DNA from: Lepas anatifera
Lineage: Eukaryota > Arthropoda > Thecostraca > Lepadidae
DNA: 64,000 bases
Assembly (NCBI GenBank): GCA_034440635.1
Contig: JAOTON010000897.1
Coordinates: 3,279,001 to 3,343,000 of the forward strand
Direction of reading: 5' to 3'
The notes below the pieces were generated by a model that worked only from the letters and a program-made list of their open reading frames with translations, was not told the origin of the DNA and did not search any database. A program made the position numbers and the translations under genes. Position 1 is the stretch's first letter; each line of letters begins with the position of its first letter. Below are positions 35,201 through 46,089 of this stretch, in pieces.

Positions 35201-36297
35201 GTCGTTGGAAATTTTAGGATTTCATACAACATATTTTCTTCGGTCCTTAAAACCTGGTGACCAATGTCATGTTTGTAATAAAATGTTTGCATAATGCCAA
35301 ACCGGTCTATTTTTTCTGCTGGACCACAACGTTAAAAATTATCAATCCTATCCGTATAAGTAAAACATATAATTCTCCTCTGGGCCACAACGACCTCTAA
35401 GCATGTCAGAGGAGACTGGGCTAGAGGTCACTAGCCTCAAAACTGATGCCCTCTCACTGCAGTCAAAGTAGGGTTGCTGCAGTCTTTTTGGCGCAACTAC
35501 GGAAGAATTCAGTCGGTGAAGGCATAGGTGGAGATACTATTTTAGTCGGAGGAAAGGTGTAAGTTGGAGGAAGGGGCTTCCGCGTTGGTATGACCGGGGG
35601 GTGATTAGGCATATCACTTAAATGTTAATAGAGAAACTGGGGGAGGAGGGGGTTGGAACTGCTGCCACACTCTGAAAGTTGAGTGCAGCAGCCACCACCA
35701 CAGCCCCCACGTTTCCTGCGTCTATTGGTAAAGGGTTATGGTCGGGACTTCAGCAGCAGCAGCATATTCGGACATGGCATGCTTAAAATACCTGAGAAAC
35801 AGTGTTAACAACTTCAGTGCTGCTTGAAAACAACTCTTTAAGTGCGTTTATACAGTCCAATTCGCAACTGTTTCTCACCTTTCACGTTGCTGTTCACATT
35901 CCCGGTCCCTGAGGAGATCAGTATTCACTTACCATGTCACGCCGCTAGCACCATCTATGGAGAGCCAGTGCAAACTCAACAAAAAGCGGAGATAAGCAAA
36001 AAATAACCGTTATGTGTGCAAGTTATAATAACAAAAACAAAGCGAATGGAACACCACCAAACCAAACTACCAACCCAGTGCAATTTTGTGCACCTCGTTG
36101 GTAATATGGGTTGATGGTGAGCCAAAAAGTGGAAAATTGGGCAAAATGAAAAACCTTCAACTCGAGTGGGCCACCAAAAGTTTTTCGCAAATTGCATTTC
36201 TGATGAGCGCATCGTAATTAGCACCAAAAAATGCATCTAATGAGTAACGATCCGTTACTTTCTGATGAAAAAATCTAAATCCGGACCAGGCTACTGT
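32269..36297. mobile_element. 4.0-kb palindromic element (two inverted arms of about 2 kb)
   Basis: The left arm 32269 to about 34236 is the reverse complement of about 34346-36297. For example, the 180 bases from 32330 match the complement of 36055-36235 at roughly 95 percent, and GTGGAAACTGGTGTTCCAGG (34028) mirrors CCTGAAACACTAGTTTCCAC (34540). Outer ends read AGTAGCCTGGTCCGG and CCGGACCAGGCTACT, both flanked by GTGC, a possible 4-bp target duplication. The roughly 110-bp centre holds a diverged tandem duplication. Each arm carries the same decayed open frame (33814-34050 plus; 34786-34547 minus) beginning MDSL and containing DSVSGRPA and RQPRSGNH, with no known domain. A foldback transposon or a captured inverted duplication are both possible. 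Confidence 0.75.
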
Positions 36298-36462
36298 GCA
36301 GTAAGTTGTACTCGGCAAATTTCGTTCGTGAAATGACCGCACAGTCCTGTAACACTGACAGTGTATACATTTTAGTATTTCTTGTAACGCGAGCGACGCT
36401 GCCATGACATCCATCTTTTGTAGAATCAGTTTCTTTCACGATTTGCTAGAAGAAAGCGGATC

Positions 36463-36737
36463 GACAGTATGCTTCTACGAGAATACACCCATGCGTTGGC
36501 TGTGTAGCGACATCGGTGGCAGTATGCTTCTACGAGAATACACCCATGCGTTGGATGTGTAGCGACATCGGTGACAGTATGCTTCTACGAGAATACACCC
36601 ATGCGTTGACTGTGTAGTGACATCGGTGACAGTATGCTTCTACGAGAATACACCCATGCGTTGGCTGTGTAGCGACATCGGTGACAGTATGCTTCTACGA
36701 GAATACACCCATGCGTTGGCTGTGTAGCGACATCGGC
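36463..36737. repeat. 55-bp tandem repeat, five copies
   Basis: The unit starts GACAGTATGCTTCTACGAGA and ends TGTAGCGACATCGGT. Starts at 36463, 36518, 36573, 36628 and 36683 with very few mismatches, so the array is recent. It sits just outside the palindrome. Confidence 0.93.
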
Positions 36738-39494
36738 TGGAAGACGACTTCAGTTGAAAGGTTGTGTGTGGAGCGCCGGCGACTTCCCGGCTTCTCCGAG
36801 GATACCATTCACACATTTGGTGTCCGCTGCAACCCGGGTTCAGAACAATGCCCTCCGAAGACTGGTGTCAGGATGGTACTTTTTGTGGTATTGCTGTTAC
36901 CTTTTGTATTAATTACTCAGCAGAGACGCTGCTGCGCCTTCTTTTGTGGAACAGAAACAGTGCATTCGTGCAAAAAGAGTACCCTGTAGGTAAATGACAT
37001 TTGCACCAGTTTTCGAATAGTAGTAATATGTTTTTATCACATAGTCTTAAGGCCTATTCATACTAGGCAGAGTCTACTGACCAAAATTGCCAAAGCACGT
37101 GTAGAGATTGACGACTAAAACAATATTGACAGATTCTGTCGGCAGATTCTGCCAAGTGTGAAATAGGACCTTAATAGTAGTCTTGATAATCAACCTCCAG
37201 ATGACGGAATGAAAGTCAGCAGCGCACTAGCACATGCGCCTGCGAAGAATACACCCTAGATCATTGCTAACAATGCACAGTAGAGACGGCAACTTTAATT
37301 AACTGAACTTAGTAGGAAGATAATGACACTGTTACGGTGCGCGTTTTGTCTTTCGTAGATGACCCGTGTTGCGCTGGAGACCACCATCAGAACCGCGAAA
37401 AGGTGTAACAGTTCGAACCAGAGGCACGATTCGTCAGCCATCACTGTGGCGTTGCGGGGCAGCGGTACCCAGGGCATTAATGTGTGCAGTGGAGGTGCCG
37501 GAGGGTACACCGCAGCGCTCGGTAGAAACCCCAGTCGTACCAGAGGAGGCTGGAGACAGAGAAGCGGCGGCTGTTGTGTTGCGGAGTGGATGCAGCCACG
37601 CCACAAAGTAGGAAGCAGCTGGCGCGATCTGAGCGGGGTCGGCCCGTTAACACTGGGTCGATGACGCCGCGGTCTCGATCCCAGGCTGTAGCGCGCAGAT
37701 GGTGTGATGTGGCTTAGTTCCCTGTATCGCTGCGGTAGGGAAGAACTGATGACCGGGGACTGACACAGGCGCCGGAATTACACAGCACCGGATATCTGTG
37801 TTGCTGCCGCTCCTCCGCTCTAGGCATCTCGACTGAGGATTCCTTCAAGTGGGAGAATCTACTCTAACTTGGGCATAAATCTCTCTTGGCTGGCCCCAAA
37901 AGGACACCTGAAGCAATGTTTGGATGCGTATTCAGGTGCGCAACTTTAGACGGTTGTAATCACCGGAGGCTAAACCAAACACCGTATGTTTTTTTGTTTG
38001 TTCTGGCGCTAGAAAGAAGAAGCACATTATTGTTCAGCTTGACAGTTTTTTTGCGTCGATGCCCGTTACATTGTAAGCGGTGAAAGGTAGCCGACCATTG
38101 CAAAATACAAAAAACGAACCTTTTGATGTTATAGAATTCGTAGCTGCTTCCTTCCATTGTTTTTTTCTTTATTGAATCCCTGGCCGGCGGCTTTGAGTCG
38201 TTTTCCGGCTGCCTGCCTGAGTAGCATTTGGCGAAACAATTAGAGCTTGGTGTTACTGTGGGGCTAACATTCTAGCGTATGACCATAAGTCAGAAGATCA
38301 GATTTTCCGATCATGGTTTTGCGTCCTTACGCAGGAATCGAGAACACAGTGGTGGTCTGTCAAGCCGCCCACTATGCTAAAGTGAAGTTTTAGCGCTCTC
38401 GGTCCAACTTGGCACTTCTGGATGGATGCGAAGACGAGCAATGTGGCATTGAATTGTTACCTCACATGATTGGATCCCGATGTATGACATTGGGTTGCAG
38501 CGCCTCGACGTAACGTTCAGCTGACCGGATGTTGCCAGCTTCACGGGATCGCGGTATGCCTTTGAAAATTGGCCAGACACAAACTCCGCTCGTTGGGTGC
38601 CAGTCAGATTCTGCGGAGATGGTGATTCCTTTCGTCGTGCTCGGAGAGTTGACTGCTGCTTTTAGCTCGCGTGACAGCCGACCATGCGAGGTGATCTCCC
38701 TACAGTTATGTTTACCAGCGCGATGCTCGGAGAGGTGGGTGCTGCTTTTAGCTCGCATTTCAACTGAGAATGTCCGGTGATCTCCCTACCGATACGCATT
38801 CATCATCGCTGTGACATCCGACGCTCTCAAGTATTCCCTTTTATTTATACCAGTCCATGCGATTTGTTAAACGTGCTTCGATGGGGGCTATCGAGCCGGT
38901 ACGCGTTCGCTCCTATTTTCCTGTCAAAATGAGTGGAATATAGAAGCACCAATCGTCATCTGGTAATGAATGAGCGAGCGCTAGCGGGCGTGGGCGCAGT
39001 AGCAGCTGTAATGAGCCGGGGTGGCGGCAGGTTACCTATTCGTCTCTGTCGCCCGATAGCACTTCGATAACGCACCCACCACGGTCTCATTCCAGGTGGC
39101 CATGCATGGGTTATGTCCGGGCTGACGTAGGCTCGCCCACCTCGGGCATGTTTACGTTAGCATTCGGTAGAGTTCGCCTAGAAACTGAGCGCTTTTCTGA
39201 CGGGTATGGGGGCTGTTGGTCAGTGGTAAAAATTCAGCTAATAATCGTGTGAGATGAATGTATTTTGAATCTAAAACTATTATATTTTCTACTGCTCTAG
39301 AATCTTGACGTTTTTTCGGGTAATCTCATAAACTATATAAATTACCCGTGCACTGCTTCCATAAGGAACATGATAAGGTGGCTTTAAAGTTCTGACATAT
39401 GGTTTTAAAGTTCTGACACCCCAGGACCGCGTCAGACAATGATATGTTGTCATGACTTTTCTAAGATTTGCGAGGTAGTGTCTCGAAGGAAATC
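36738..39494. other. Intron 5 spacer; possible LTR-element scrap at 37366-37611
   Basis: No supported gene. The frame at 37366-37611 is Arg/Pro/Glu-rich and ends VVLRSGCSHATK, reminiscent of the C-terminal tail of LTR-retrotransposon integrases, but there is no core domain to support it. A tandem-like echo occurs at 38620-38790 (TTTTAGCTCGC and GTGATCTCCCTAC each twice). Confidence 0.35.
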
Positions 39495-40523
39495 TTAACC
39501 CGCGCCCCACCGGGGGTCCAGCGCCACCTTCGCACCACCGGGGGGCATCGATGGCCCCTCTAACTCCGAAAATATGGGCGTTAGCGCAAATCTGCAAAGT
39601 GCAATAGAAAGCTCGCGTGAATTCAGTAAGAAATTACTTCACATGTTTTAGTGCTCAGGCCAATGGTTTGACCTCCAGAGGTCAAATTAGGTCAAGATCG
39701 GCTATTTTCACTCAAATATGCAATGCTTAAGCAAACTGGGCATAACTCTTATGCCATTAGAGCTATTGAGTTCTGGTAAAATAAATTTGACAGGAAATTG
39801 TCAGTCCTTTTTCCGTTATGTGAAACGTAAAGAGCTCCCGCCAGTGGTTTGACCTTCAGAGGTCACTTCGTGACCTAAGATGACCTGAGGTCATGGAAGG
39901 TCAGAAAGTGACCTTGCCGTATATCAAATGAAAGCCAATGACGAGACAAACACGATGGTGTTTGTTTCAGCGCTCTAGCTTATACAGGTCAAAAGTTATT
40001 GTCAAAATACTGTTTTTGACCCCTGGTGACCTTGGATGACCTTGGAGAGGTCAAAGCCCAATATGGACCCTGGAACCCGTGAAAGGGTGTCCAAGAACGC
40101 TTTTCTGATCAAGCTGAGCATTTTCAATCGCTTTTGTGACTTTTAGATCATAAGACAGCTTTTCCCCATGCTTTTTCAATGGGAGAGGTCACCTCGTGAC
40201 CTGACCTCAGGGCACGAAATCGAAAAATCCCGGGTATACACCTTGTAGACCCTGGAGGGGCCATAAAGTTTAGGAAGTTTCAAATCGATCGACTTCGAAA
40301 TGTAGCTCTTACAGAGCTCTAAAGTTGAAGTGAGGTGACCTTGGTTGACCTCGTCTGGTGACCTGACCTTGGATGACCCGGGGTAAAAAAAACTTCAGGG
40401 ATGGTGGCAAAATGATGCAGTGAGAGGTAGAGCCCTCAACCGTGGTGCTGCGCCTCTTCGTTTTTCTGTTATCCCGGAAAAACCTTAGGGGGCCATCGAT
40501 GCCCCCGGTGGGGCGAAGGTTAA
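39495..40523 (+). mobile_element. Family A TTAA-flanked element, copy 3
   Basis: TTAA at 39495-39498 and 40520-40523. Termini CCCGCGCCCCACCGGGGG on the left and CCCCCGGTGGGGCGAAGG on the right. It is 1,029 bp, non-coding, and the best preserved of the three copies. The everted hexamer pair TGACCTCCAGAGGTCA is at 39669-39684, with a second near-match at about 39851. Confidence 0.88.
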
Positions 40524-40629
40524 CGGAGTTGGTCTTTATTCCCTGATTAACATCTGCTTTCTTCCCTTAAATAAAGTGATCGTAAAGAAGGTCTGTATCC
40601 AAAAATATAATCAACAACGTAATGGAATG

Positions 40630-40838
40630 TTCCTCAGCGGCGAACTAGGGCGATGAGAGAGCAATTGCTCCATGTTCCGGTGGCTTGCGTGGAGACAATA
40701 AGGCGTGGTTTGTTTTTGCGGGCGGCACTCTGTTTTAACAGTCTTGTTACGCGATATCCGGAAGCCGACCCTTTCAACTCAACATTGGCAGCTTTTAAAT
40801 CGAGTGTCAGCAAACATATACGAAGCCATCCACTTTGA
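40630..40838 (+). pseudogene. C-terminal relic of a Jockey-type LINE ORF2
   Basis: Plus-strand translation reads VPQRRTRAMREQLLHVPVAC, then a Phe/Leu/Ala stretch ending AALCFNSL, then YPEADPFNSTLAAFKSSV and a stop at 40836-40838. The order R-R-T-R, LxVP, FNSL, ADPF, L-x-x-FK-x-x-(V/I) is the usual C-terminus of RT proteins in Jockey/CR1-like LINEs. Everything upstream is missing (5' truncation), which is common for LINE insertions. The clade cannot be decided from this length. Confidence 0.45.
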
Positions 40839-42183
40839 ATGTTTAAAGGGCGGTAGATTTATTTGTTTCCGTCAGGTGAATTGCAGTGTTTTTCCTGTTC
40901 ATTTTAAAATTTTCACCTTTACGATTTTACAGTCTTATTATCTAACTGTGTCTCATATTTACTGCCATTCATCCCATGTTTTTGACTTCGACTTCAGCTA
41001 TAATTGGGTGCATACCTGTTGCTGATTATTCTCAATAAGCAAATAAACAAAATAAACCAATTTTCCGTTCTATATTCCAAGAGTGGGCTTAAAAGACAGA
41101 TTATCCATTCGCATCGAAAGGCAGGGACGTGTTACCCTCTTGCTAGCCAACCACGGGTGCGCTCCCCCAAAGAATGTCACGCAATTGATCATCGTAGTAT
41201 TTTCACCCGCTCATCAAGGTAGACTAAAAGAAATGCTCACAAGTGTATTGTAGGTGGACTGCCTCGGCAGTGCCCCACTGGGCAGCCTTTACATTCGAAG
41301 CTCACCTTCCTCCCCCTTCCCCAATCGTCGACTGGTTGGATCTGTCACTCGTAATACAAATCAGTGACGACGATTTTTGTGATGTCGTATCTATCGTAAA
41401 TCTTTTCCGGCATGCATGTATGAAGATGTTTGTCAATCAATTCCGGTAGATATTGAACAAGACACTTTTTGGCGTTTCATTCCATTTCATGCATGCATTC
41501 TCTGTTGGTCCCACCTACACTGAGCCCTGGAAGCAGTCGCCGCTATTACTGTTCTGGGAATCCCACTGTGCGTCATACATGAGTTTAAGCGGAGCCTTTT
41601 CTCAGCCTATGGGTCACTGGATGGCTCCAACTTCACACTTGCCCAATTCTGAGTTTTGAAAGCTTGCTTGTTTTTTATTTATTTAGAAAAAGTCACTCTG
41701 CCCTGTTCCCCCACGGGCGTCGGAGCTATCCCACATTTTGTATTGTTCCACTGGTCGCAGCTTAAGCGAATCTGGCTTGGTTTTCTGTCCCTTTGGGCTC
41801 GCTGAAGGCGAATCGTGTCAGAAATATTTTTCAGTTACCGCCAAGAATGCCTTGTTTTCCCAAATAATGCTTGATGGAGCTGTGTGGCAGATTTATGAGA
41901 ATGTTGTTCTCCTCCCTGCTACTATTTTAGTTAAAACTGGATAGCTCAATTTTCAGCCAGAGAAATGCTCACGCTGGTGTTTTTATCAGATTTATTTCAA
42001 ACTGAGCCGGCGCACGTGTTTCCTTAGAAGTCACAGGTCGCAGGTGTGCCGCGAAGGTTGGCTGATACTGGAGTATAACTATATTAAAACGCTGCGTCCG
42101 CGAGATTGAATTGTACTGAGACGTTCCATTCCTGCCGGAGTACTGACCTAGGTGATTTGTACTGAGCTCTGGCGTGTGCGCAG
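40839..42183. other. Intron 5, distal part
   Basis: No gene is recognised. Small open frames lack domain patterns. Confidence 0.5.
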
Positions 42184-42296
42184 GCGCCGACGTCGTCGCT
42201 GGTGCTGCAGCTGATGCCGATCCTGCTGCTCATCTTCATGTCAATGCTCTCCAGCTGGTTTGTGGCCGACCCGCTCTACAGTCTGCAGCCCTCCAG
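42184..42296 (+). CDS. DNAJB12/14-like J-protein, exon 6 (transmembrane segment)
   Basis: Acceptor GCGCAG|GCG, phase 0, and donor AG|GTGAGC. It codes residues 246-282. The stretch LVLQLMPILLLIFMSMLSSW (about 251-270) is a hydrophobic transmembrane helix equivalent to the VQLMPILI-type helix that anchors DNAJB12/14 in the ER membrane. The following DPLYSLQPS matches the start of the DUF1977 region (PPYSLxP). The J domain would face the cytosol and DUF1977 the lumen, as in the family. Ends in phase 2. Confidence 0.93.
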
Positions 42297-42312
42297 GTGA
42301 GCTGGCACACGC

Positions 42313-42489
42313 AGGTCGGTCGGTCGGTCGGTCGGTCGGTCGGTCGGTCGGTCGGTCGGTCGGTCGGTCGGTCGGTCGGTCGGTCGGTCGGTCGGTCGGT
42401 CGGTCGGTCGGTCGGTCGGTCGGTCGGTCGGTCGGTCGGTCGGTCGGTCGGTCGGTCGGTCGGTCGGTCGGTCGGTCGGTCGGTCGGTC
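42313..42489. repeat. (CGGT)n microsatellite just after the exon 6 donor
   Basis: About 44 perfect GGTC units start 16 bp after the GT of the exon 6 donor. The tract keeps Gly-Arg-Ser-Val reading frames open, which are artefactual. Confidence 0.97.
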
Positions 42490-42557
42490 GTACTCTCTCA
42501 CCCTCGTTCTTGTTCACCCTATTAATCTTTGCCTACCAATCTCCAATCTCCCCTTTC

Positions 42558-42603
42558 TCCCTCCCTCGCTCCCTCTCTCCCTCTCTCCCTCTCTCCCTCT
42601 CCC
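42558..42603. repeat. (CTCCCT)n pyrimidine tract
   Basis: Pyrimidine-rich repeats of CTCCCT lie in intron 6 close downstream of the CGGT tract. Confidence 0.85.
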
Positions 42604-43175
42604 CTGCCCAGTTGGGCTAGTTTTGGGCAGATTTTGGTCTGGATCGCGCACTCGCATCTGGTATATAGCTCCAACGAGGTACAATTGGGAAAAATACAAT
42701 CGCGAGGACTGCTCTGAATTTTAGCAAGTAATTACATTCTATGAAGATTAAGGAACACGTGGTCTCAAAGCCCTCGAGTTTTGTTGCTTCTGTATTGGAA
42801 ACGGCTGCAGCATAAAAGCTGGAGGGCTTCCTGCGAACGTTCTGGGGATGATGCCCAAAAGTGGAAGCTGATTCTGTGAGGTTCCCTTCCGTTAACCGTG
42901 GCAGCTGGTAAATACGATTCGTGGGTGACCCTCTATAGATATGCATATAGATCGGACGTGACCAATATGGGTGGTTAAGCCGAGCGTGGTTGAAATGTTG
43001 AATAAGCACAGTGTCGAACAGGTTGCAAATATGTACCGATTCATCGTTCATTGCAAGATGTACAAGATAAATTTTTACCGTGTGATAGCCTTAGCGCAAA
43101 AAAGTAGAGACTATTGAAGCCCAGGGAACTGTAACAAAGTAGTCCGGAACCTTCCCGGTTGTAGAAAATGAGGCT
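42604..43175. other. Intron 6, no gene
   Basis: No recognisable gene or repeat between the pyrimidine tract and the family M element. Confidence 0.5.
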
Positions 43176-46089
43176 TTAAAGGGAATGCGGCATCTTTATA
43201 ACGTGATTTTAACTGAGATAGCCAAGTTGTAAAGCATGCCGGCAAACCCGGTACTCAATATATCATTTGTATTGAAACTCAAAATTTCCGTGGTGAAAAG
43301 CTAAAAACCTACCTGACCCCACACAGCCAAGCGGTCACAGTTGTCAGCTGCAGGGCAGTAAAGGGCGGATACTCCAAGTTGGGAGGCATTGTGGGTAATC
43401 CCCTGGTTGCAGTAAACCAAGATGCATTGTGGGTAATATTTCCCATGATCGCAGTGGACCATGATGCATTGTGGGTAATGTTTCCCCCACGATCCGTTTT
43501 TCCAGTGTAGGGGATATTTAGGCTGTTTCTGGCGGGTAAAATATTCGTTTTGAAAGCCATTTTCTACGAAATCAATTGGAAGAAGGTCAAAACCAATACC
43601 AACCAAAATGCGATAGTAGCGTTGTCAGCTGTAATGGAACATATTTGTATTTCTGCGGCGAAGTCACTTCAGTGGGTCTTCTGTGTTGATTTATTTGCTT
43701 ATCAGGTAAAAGTTTGTTGTAGTTTACAGGTACCTGAAAAGAAGACAAGTGCTATTTATTGTCTTTCCATGTTAATAGAACAAGAAAAAAAGACGCGTAA
43801 CTTATTTCTCGTGGGCATTGTGCATTGAGATGGGTTCAGGGGGTATTTCCTATACTCGGTGGAATCAAATTGCTAATGCAGGCACCATTTTACGGAGAGT
43901 ATCTGCCTATGGTTCACCTAAGGCTAAAGTATATTGGACGGCATTTCCAATGTCTTTGCCCGTTTTTAAATTTAAGCTTGGCACAGCTCAATGTAAAGAA
44001 ATTAGTAGTTAGAGTGTGCTGATGTCTAGAAAAATTGCTCAAAAGGTACTCCAGACCCTCGCTGGTGAAGTGAAATGAAGGCCTAGTGAAAGACTTCATG
44101 GCACTGCTGGAAGGTAAGTTTCCTGCTGTCCATCCAAGCCTGAGGAAGACTTGGCTTTCAGCTGTGCCATGGTGAGGGTGAACAGCACTAGCGGTGGTCG
44201 CCGGGATGCTGCTGAGCTGAGGGCTGCCGAGAAAGTCCACCATCACCAGCAGTGATCTGGCAAGGCGGACTAGACCAGTCTAGTATTTTCTCTAAAGATT
44301 ATCTGATCTTCACGTTCGTCTTTCTCTGATATTCACGTTTAAACAGCATTAATTGGTTTAAACAGCACATTACAATAGTATTTTAAATCATTGTCAAGGG
44401 AGCAAAAGTTATGCTGGGTGCTGCATTTGCTAATTGGTAAGGTCATTCAAAATAACTATTTATACATTTCTGTGTTGCTGACTATTTTAAACTTCTAGTA
44501 TGGAGAATACATTTCGGGTAAACAATCATGTAGGTATAAACACATACATTCTCAGACACTGCAGAGCGCCAGGGAAACAGCCTCCATCTATGTATTTGCT
44601 ATAGATGCTCCAACATTTTGAGGGGAGGACTTGAGTCTCCTAGCCTAGCCCCATTGCATCCACTTCTATATATAATTATCTTAGGCATTAAACTCAGTAG
44701 TCAAGGCCTGTTTCACATTCTAAATTTAACGTTGTAGTTCTTTATATTGTATGGACATTAGTTTAAACTTGTTTAATTTGTTAAAAAGTGGGTCAAAGTT
44801 TATCAAAGTAGACTGCTTCCGGTTGTACCCTTATCTTTTTCTCTCTGGCAATAAGTAGCGCATGGGGTAACATTCATGGTTGTATTGCCCTCCTTGGTAT
44901 ATTTCCTTTTGTATGGAAATCAGTTTAAATTTCTGTCCGCAATTAGTTAATGGAAGTGGCGAAGTTCATGTAGGAGTTCATTTGATAAATTCTGCTAATT
45001 AAGCAACCATTGTATGAGATCAAAATTAACATCCCTGTTATGAAAACTTCGTGATAAACTCGGCACATTTGTATTATTCAATAGTCATGGATGAAGAGAA
45101 AAAAATCCTCCACGCGTTCAGCTTCGCCCACGCCAAATAATATTTTAGTACTGGGGGAAATCCAGTCAGGACGTGGTCCCCTGGCTAATGAAACTACAAC
45201 ATAATTAGTTATTTGGGTTTTTTCTATGTGTTCCTCTATAATCTCACCTCACGATTATACGATTTGGGCTCCCAAGGGGAAGAGGGCAGTTGGATAGGAA
45301 CGGGCCACCTTGAGCGCTGCACTGGTGCCCAAGCAGGCTCTGAGAGAACAATTTAAAAAATCGGTAATATTGCCTCCCTCTCGAACTCTGCATAGTTATT
45401 GAGTATTGTCGTTATTGTTATGTTATAATATTTATATTAAATAACATAGGCGGATCCAGGATTGCCAATTGGCGGCACCTTCCGGGAGGGAGGGGGGGGT
45501 TGGCGCCATCTGGACCATGGGGTGCGACCTTTGGCCGGCAAAACGTATCAGGTGGGCGCAAAATCCTGTCGGTGGGCGTCGATTTTCGCTCAGCTACATT
45601 TCAGGGGGCGCCATCCACCGTTCAGGTGGGCGCCGTGACCATTTGAGGGGGCGCCGAGGGTCGATGCTGGCACGTGCCCCCTTTGCCCCCCTGGATCCAC
45701 TTATGCGATAAGAGCCCGCCAAAAATAGTCGATTTTACATGCCAAGTCAATGACCGCGATCAATTTACACGCCCAGTAGTAGAATTGTTGTAGAAAACTT
45801 TGGAGGGGGCTGGTCAGCTGTTGGTGTGACGACAGCGCTGACGTCACGGTGAGTAATCAGCCAATTGAAGCCCTTGAAGCCGATTGAATAAGGTAATAGT
45901 TGCCAGATAATGACGTCATCCACAGACAGAGGTTTATTTTTCACCCTAGAGGAGCATTTTAAAATTAGAAATATTGAGTTAATTGTACATTTTTCAGAGA
46001 AATAACGGACGCTTTCATGGTTTTCGGCTAAAAATACCCCTACTTACACTAAATTCCTGGATTCGACCAAGGTGCCACATTCCCTTTAA
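43176..46089. mobile_element. TTAA-flanked family M element with 2.5 kb extra internal sequence
   Basis: TTAA at 43176-43179 and 46086-46089. The first 165 bp (AGGGAATGCGG..., GATAGCCAAGTTGTAAAGCA, AACCCGGTACTCA) match the left half of the 373-bp MITE at 12211. The last 275 bp (GTTGGTGTGACGAC, GCTGACGTCACGG, GAGGAGCATTTTAAAAT, GGTGCCACATTCCC) match its right half. The roughly 2.47 kb between is absent from the short copy. It includes three GCATTGTGGGTAAT-like motifs (43386-43480), small open frames without recognisable domains (43550-43828), and a separate foldback element at 45448. Confidence 0.8.
45448..45706. mobile_element. GGATCCAGG foldback-type element
   Basis: The left end is AGGCGGATCCAGGATT and the right end CCTGGATCCACTTATG. 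The body is the reverse complement of the sequence at 17757-17990 (blocks GGCGCCGTGACCATTT, GGCACGTGCC, GCGCAAAATCC). It is non-coding and nested inside the family M element. Confidence 0.7.

Noticed and set aside
36463..36737. CRISPR-like array of regular repeats
   Set aside because: Units are contiguous 55-bp tandem copies with no unique spacers, and the genome is eukaryotic with introns.
37366..37611. Integrase C-terminal tail of an LTR retrotransposon
   Set aside because: Only a short basic Arg/Pro/Glu-rich stretch supports it. No integrase core, RNase H or LTR is visible nearby.
42174..42724. Gly-Arg-Ser-Val and Arg-Pro-Thr-Asp repeat frames
   Set aside because: Artefacts of the (CGGT)n tract. 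The only real coding sequence here is exon 6 (42184-42296).
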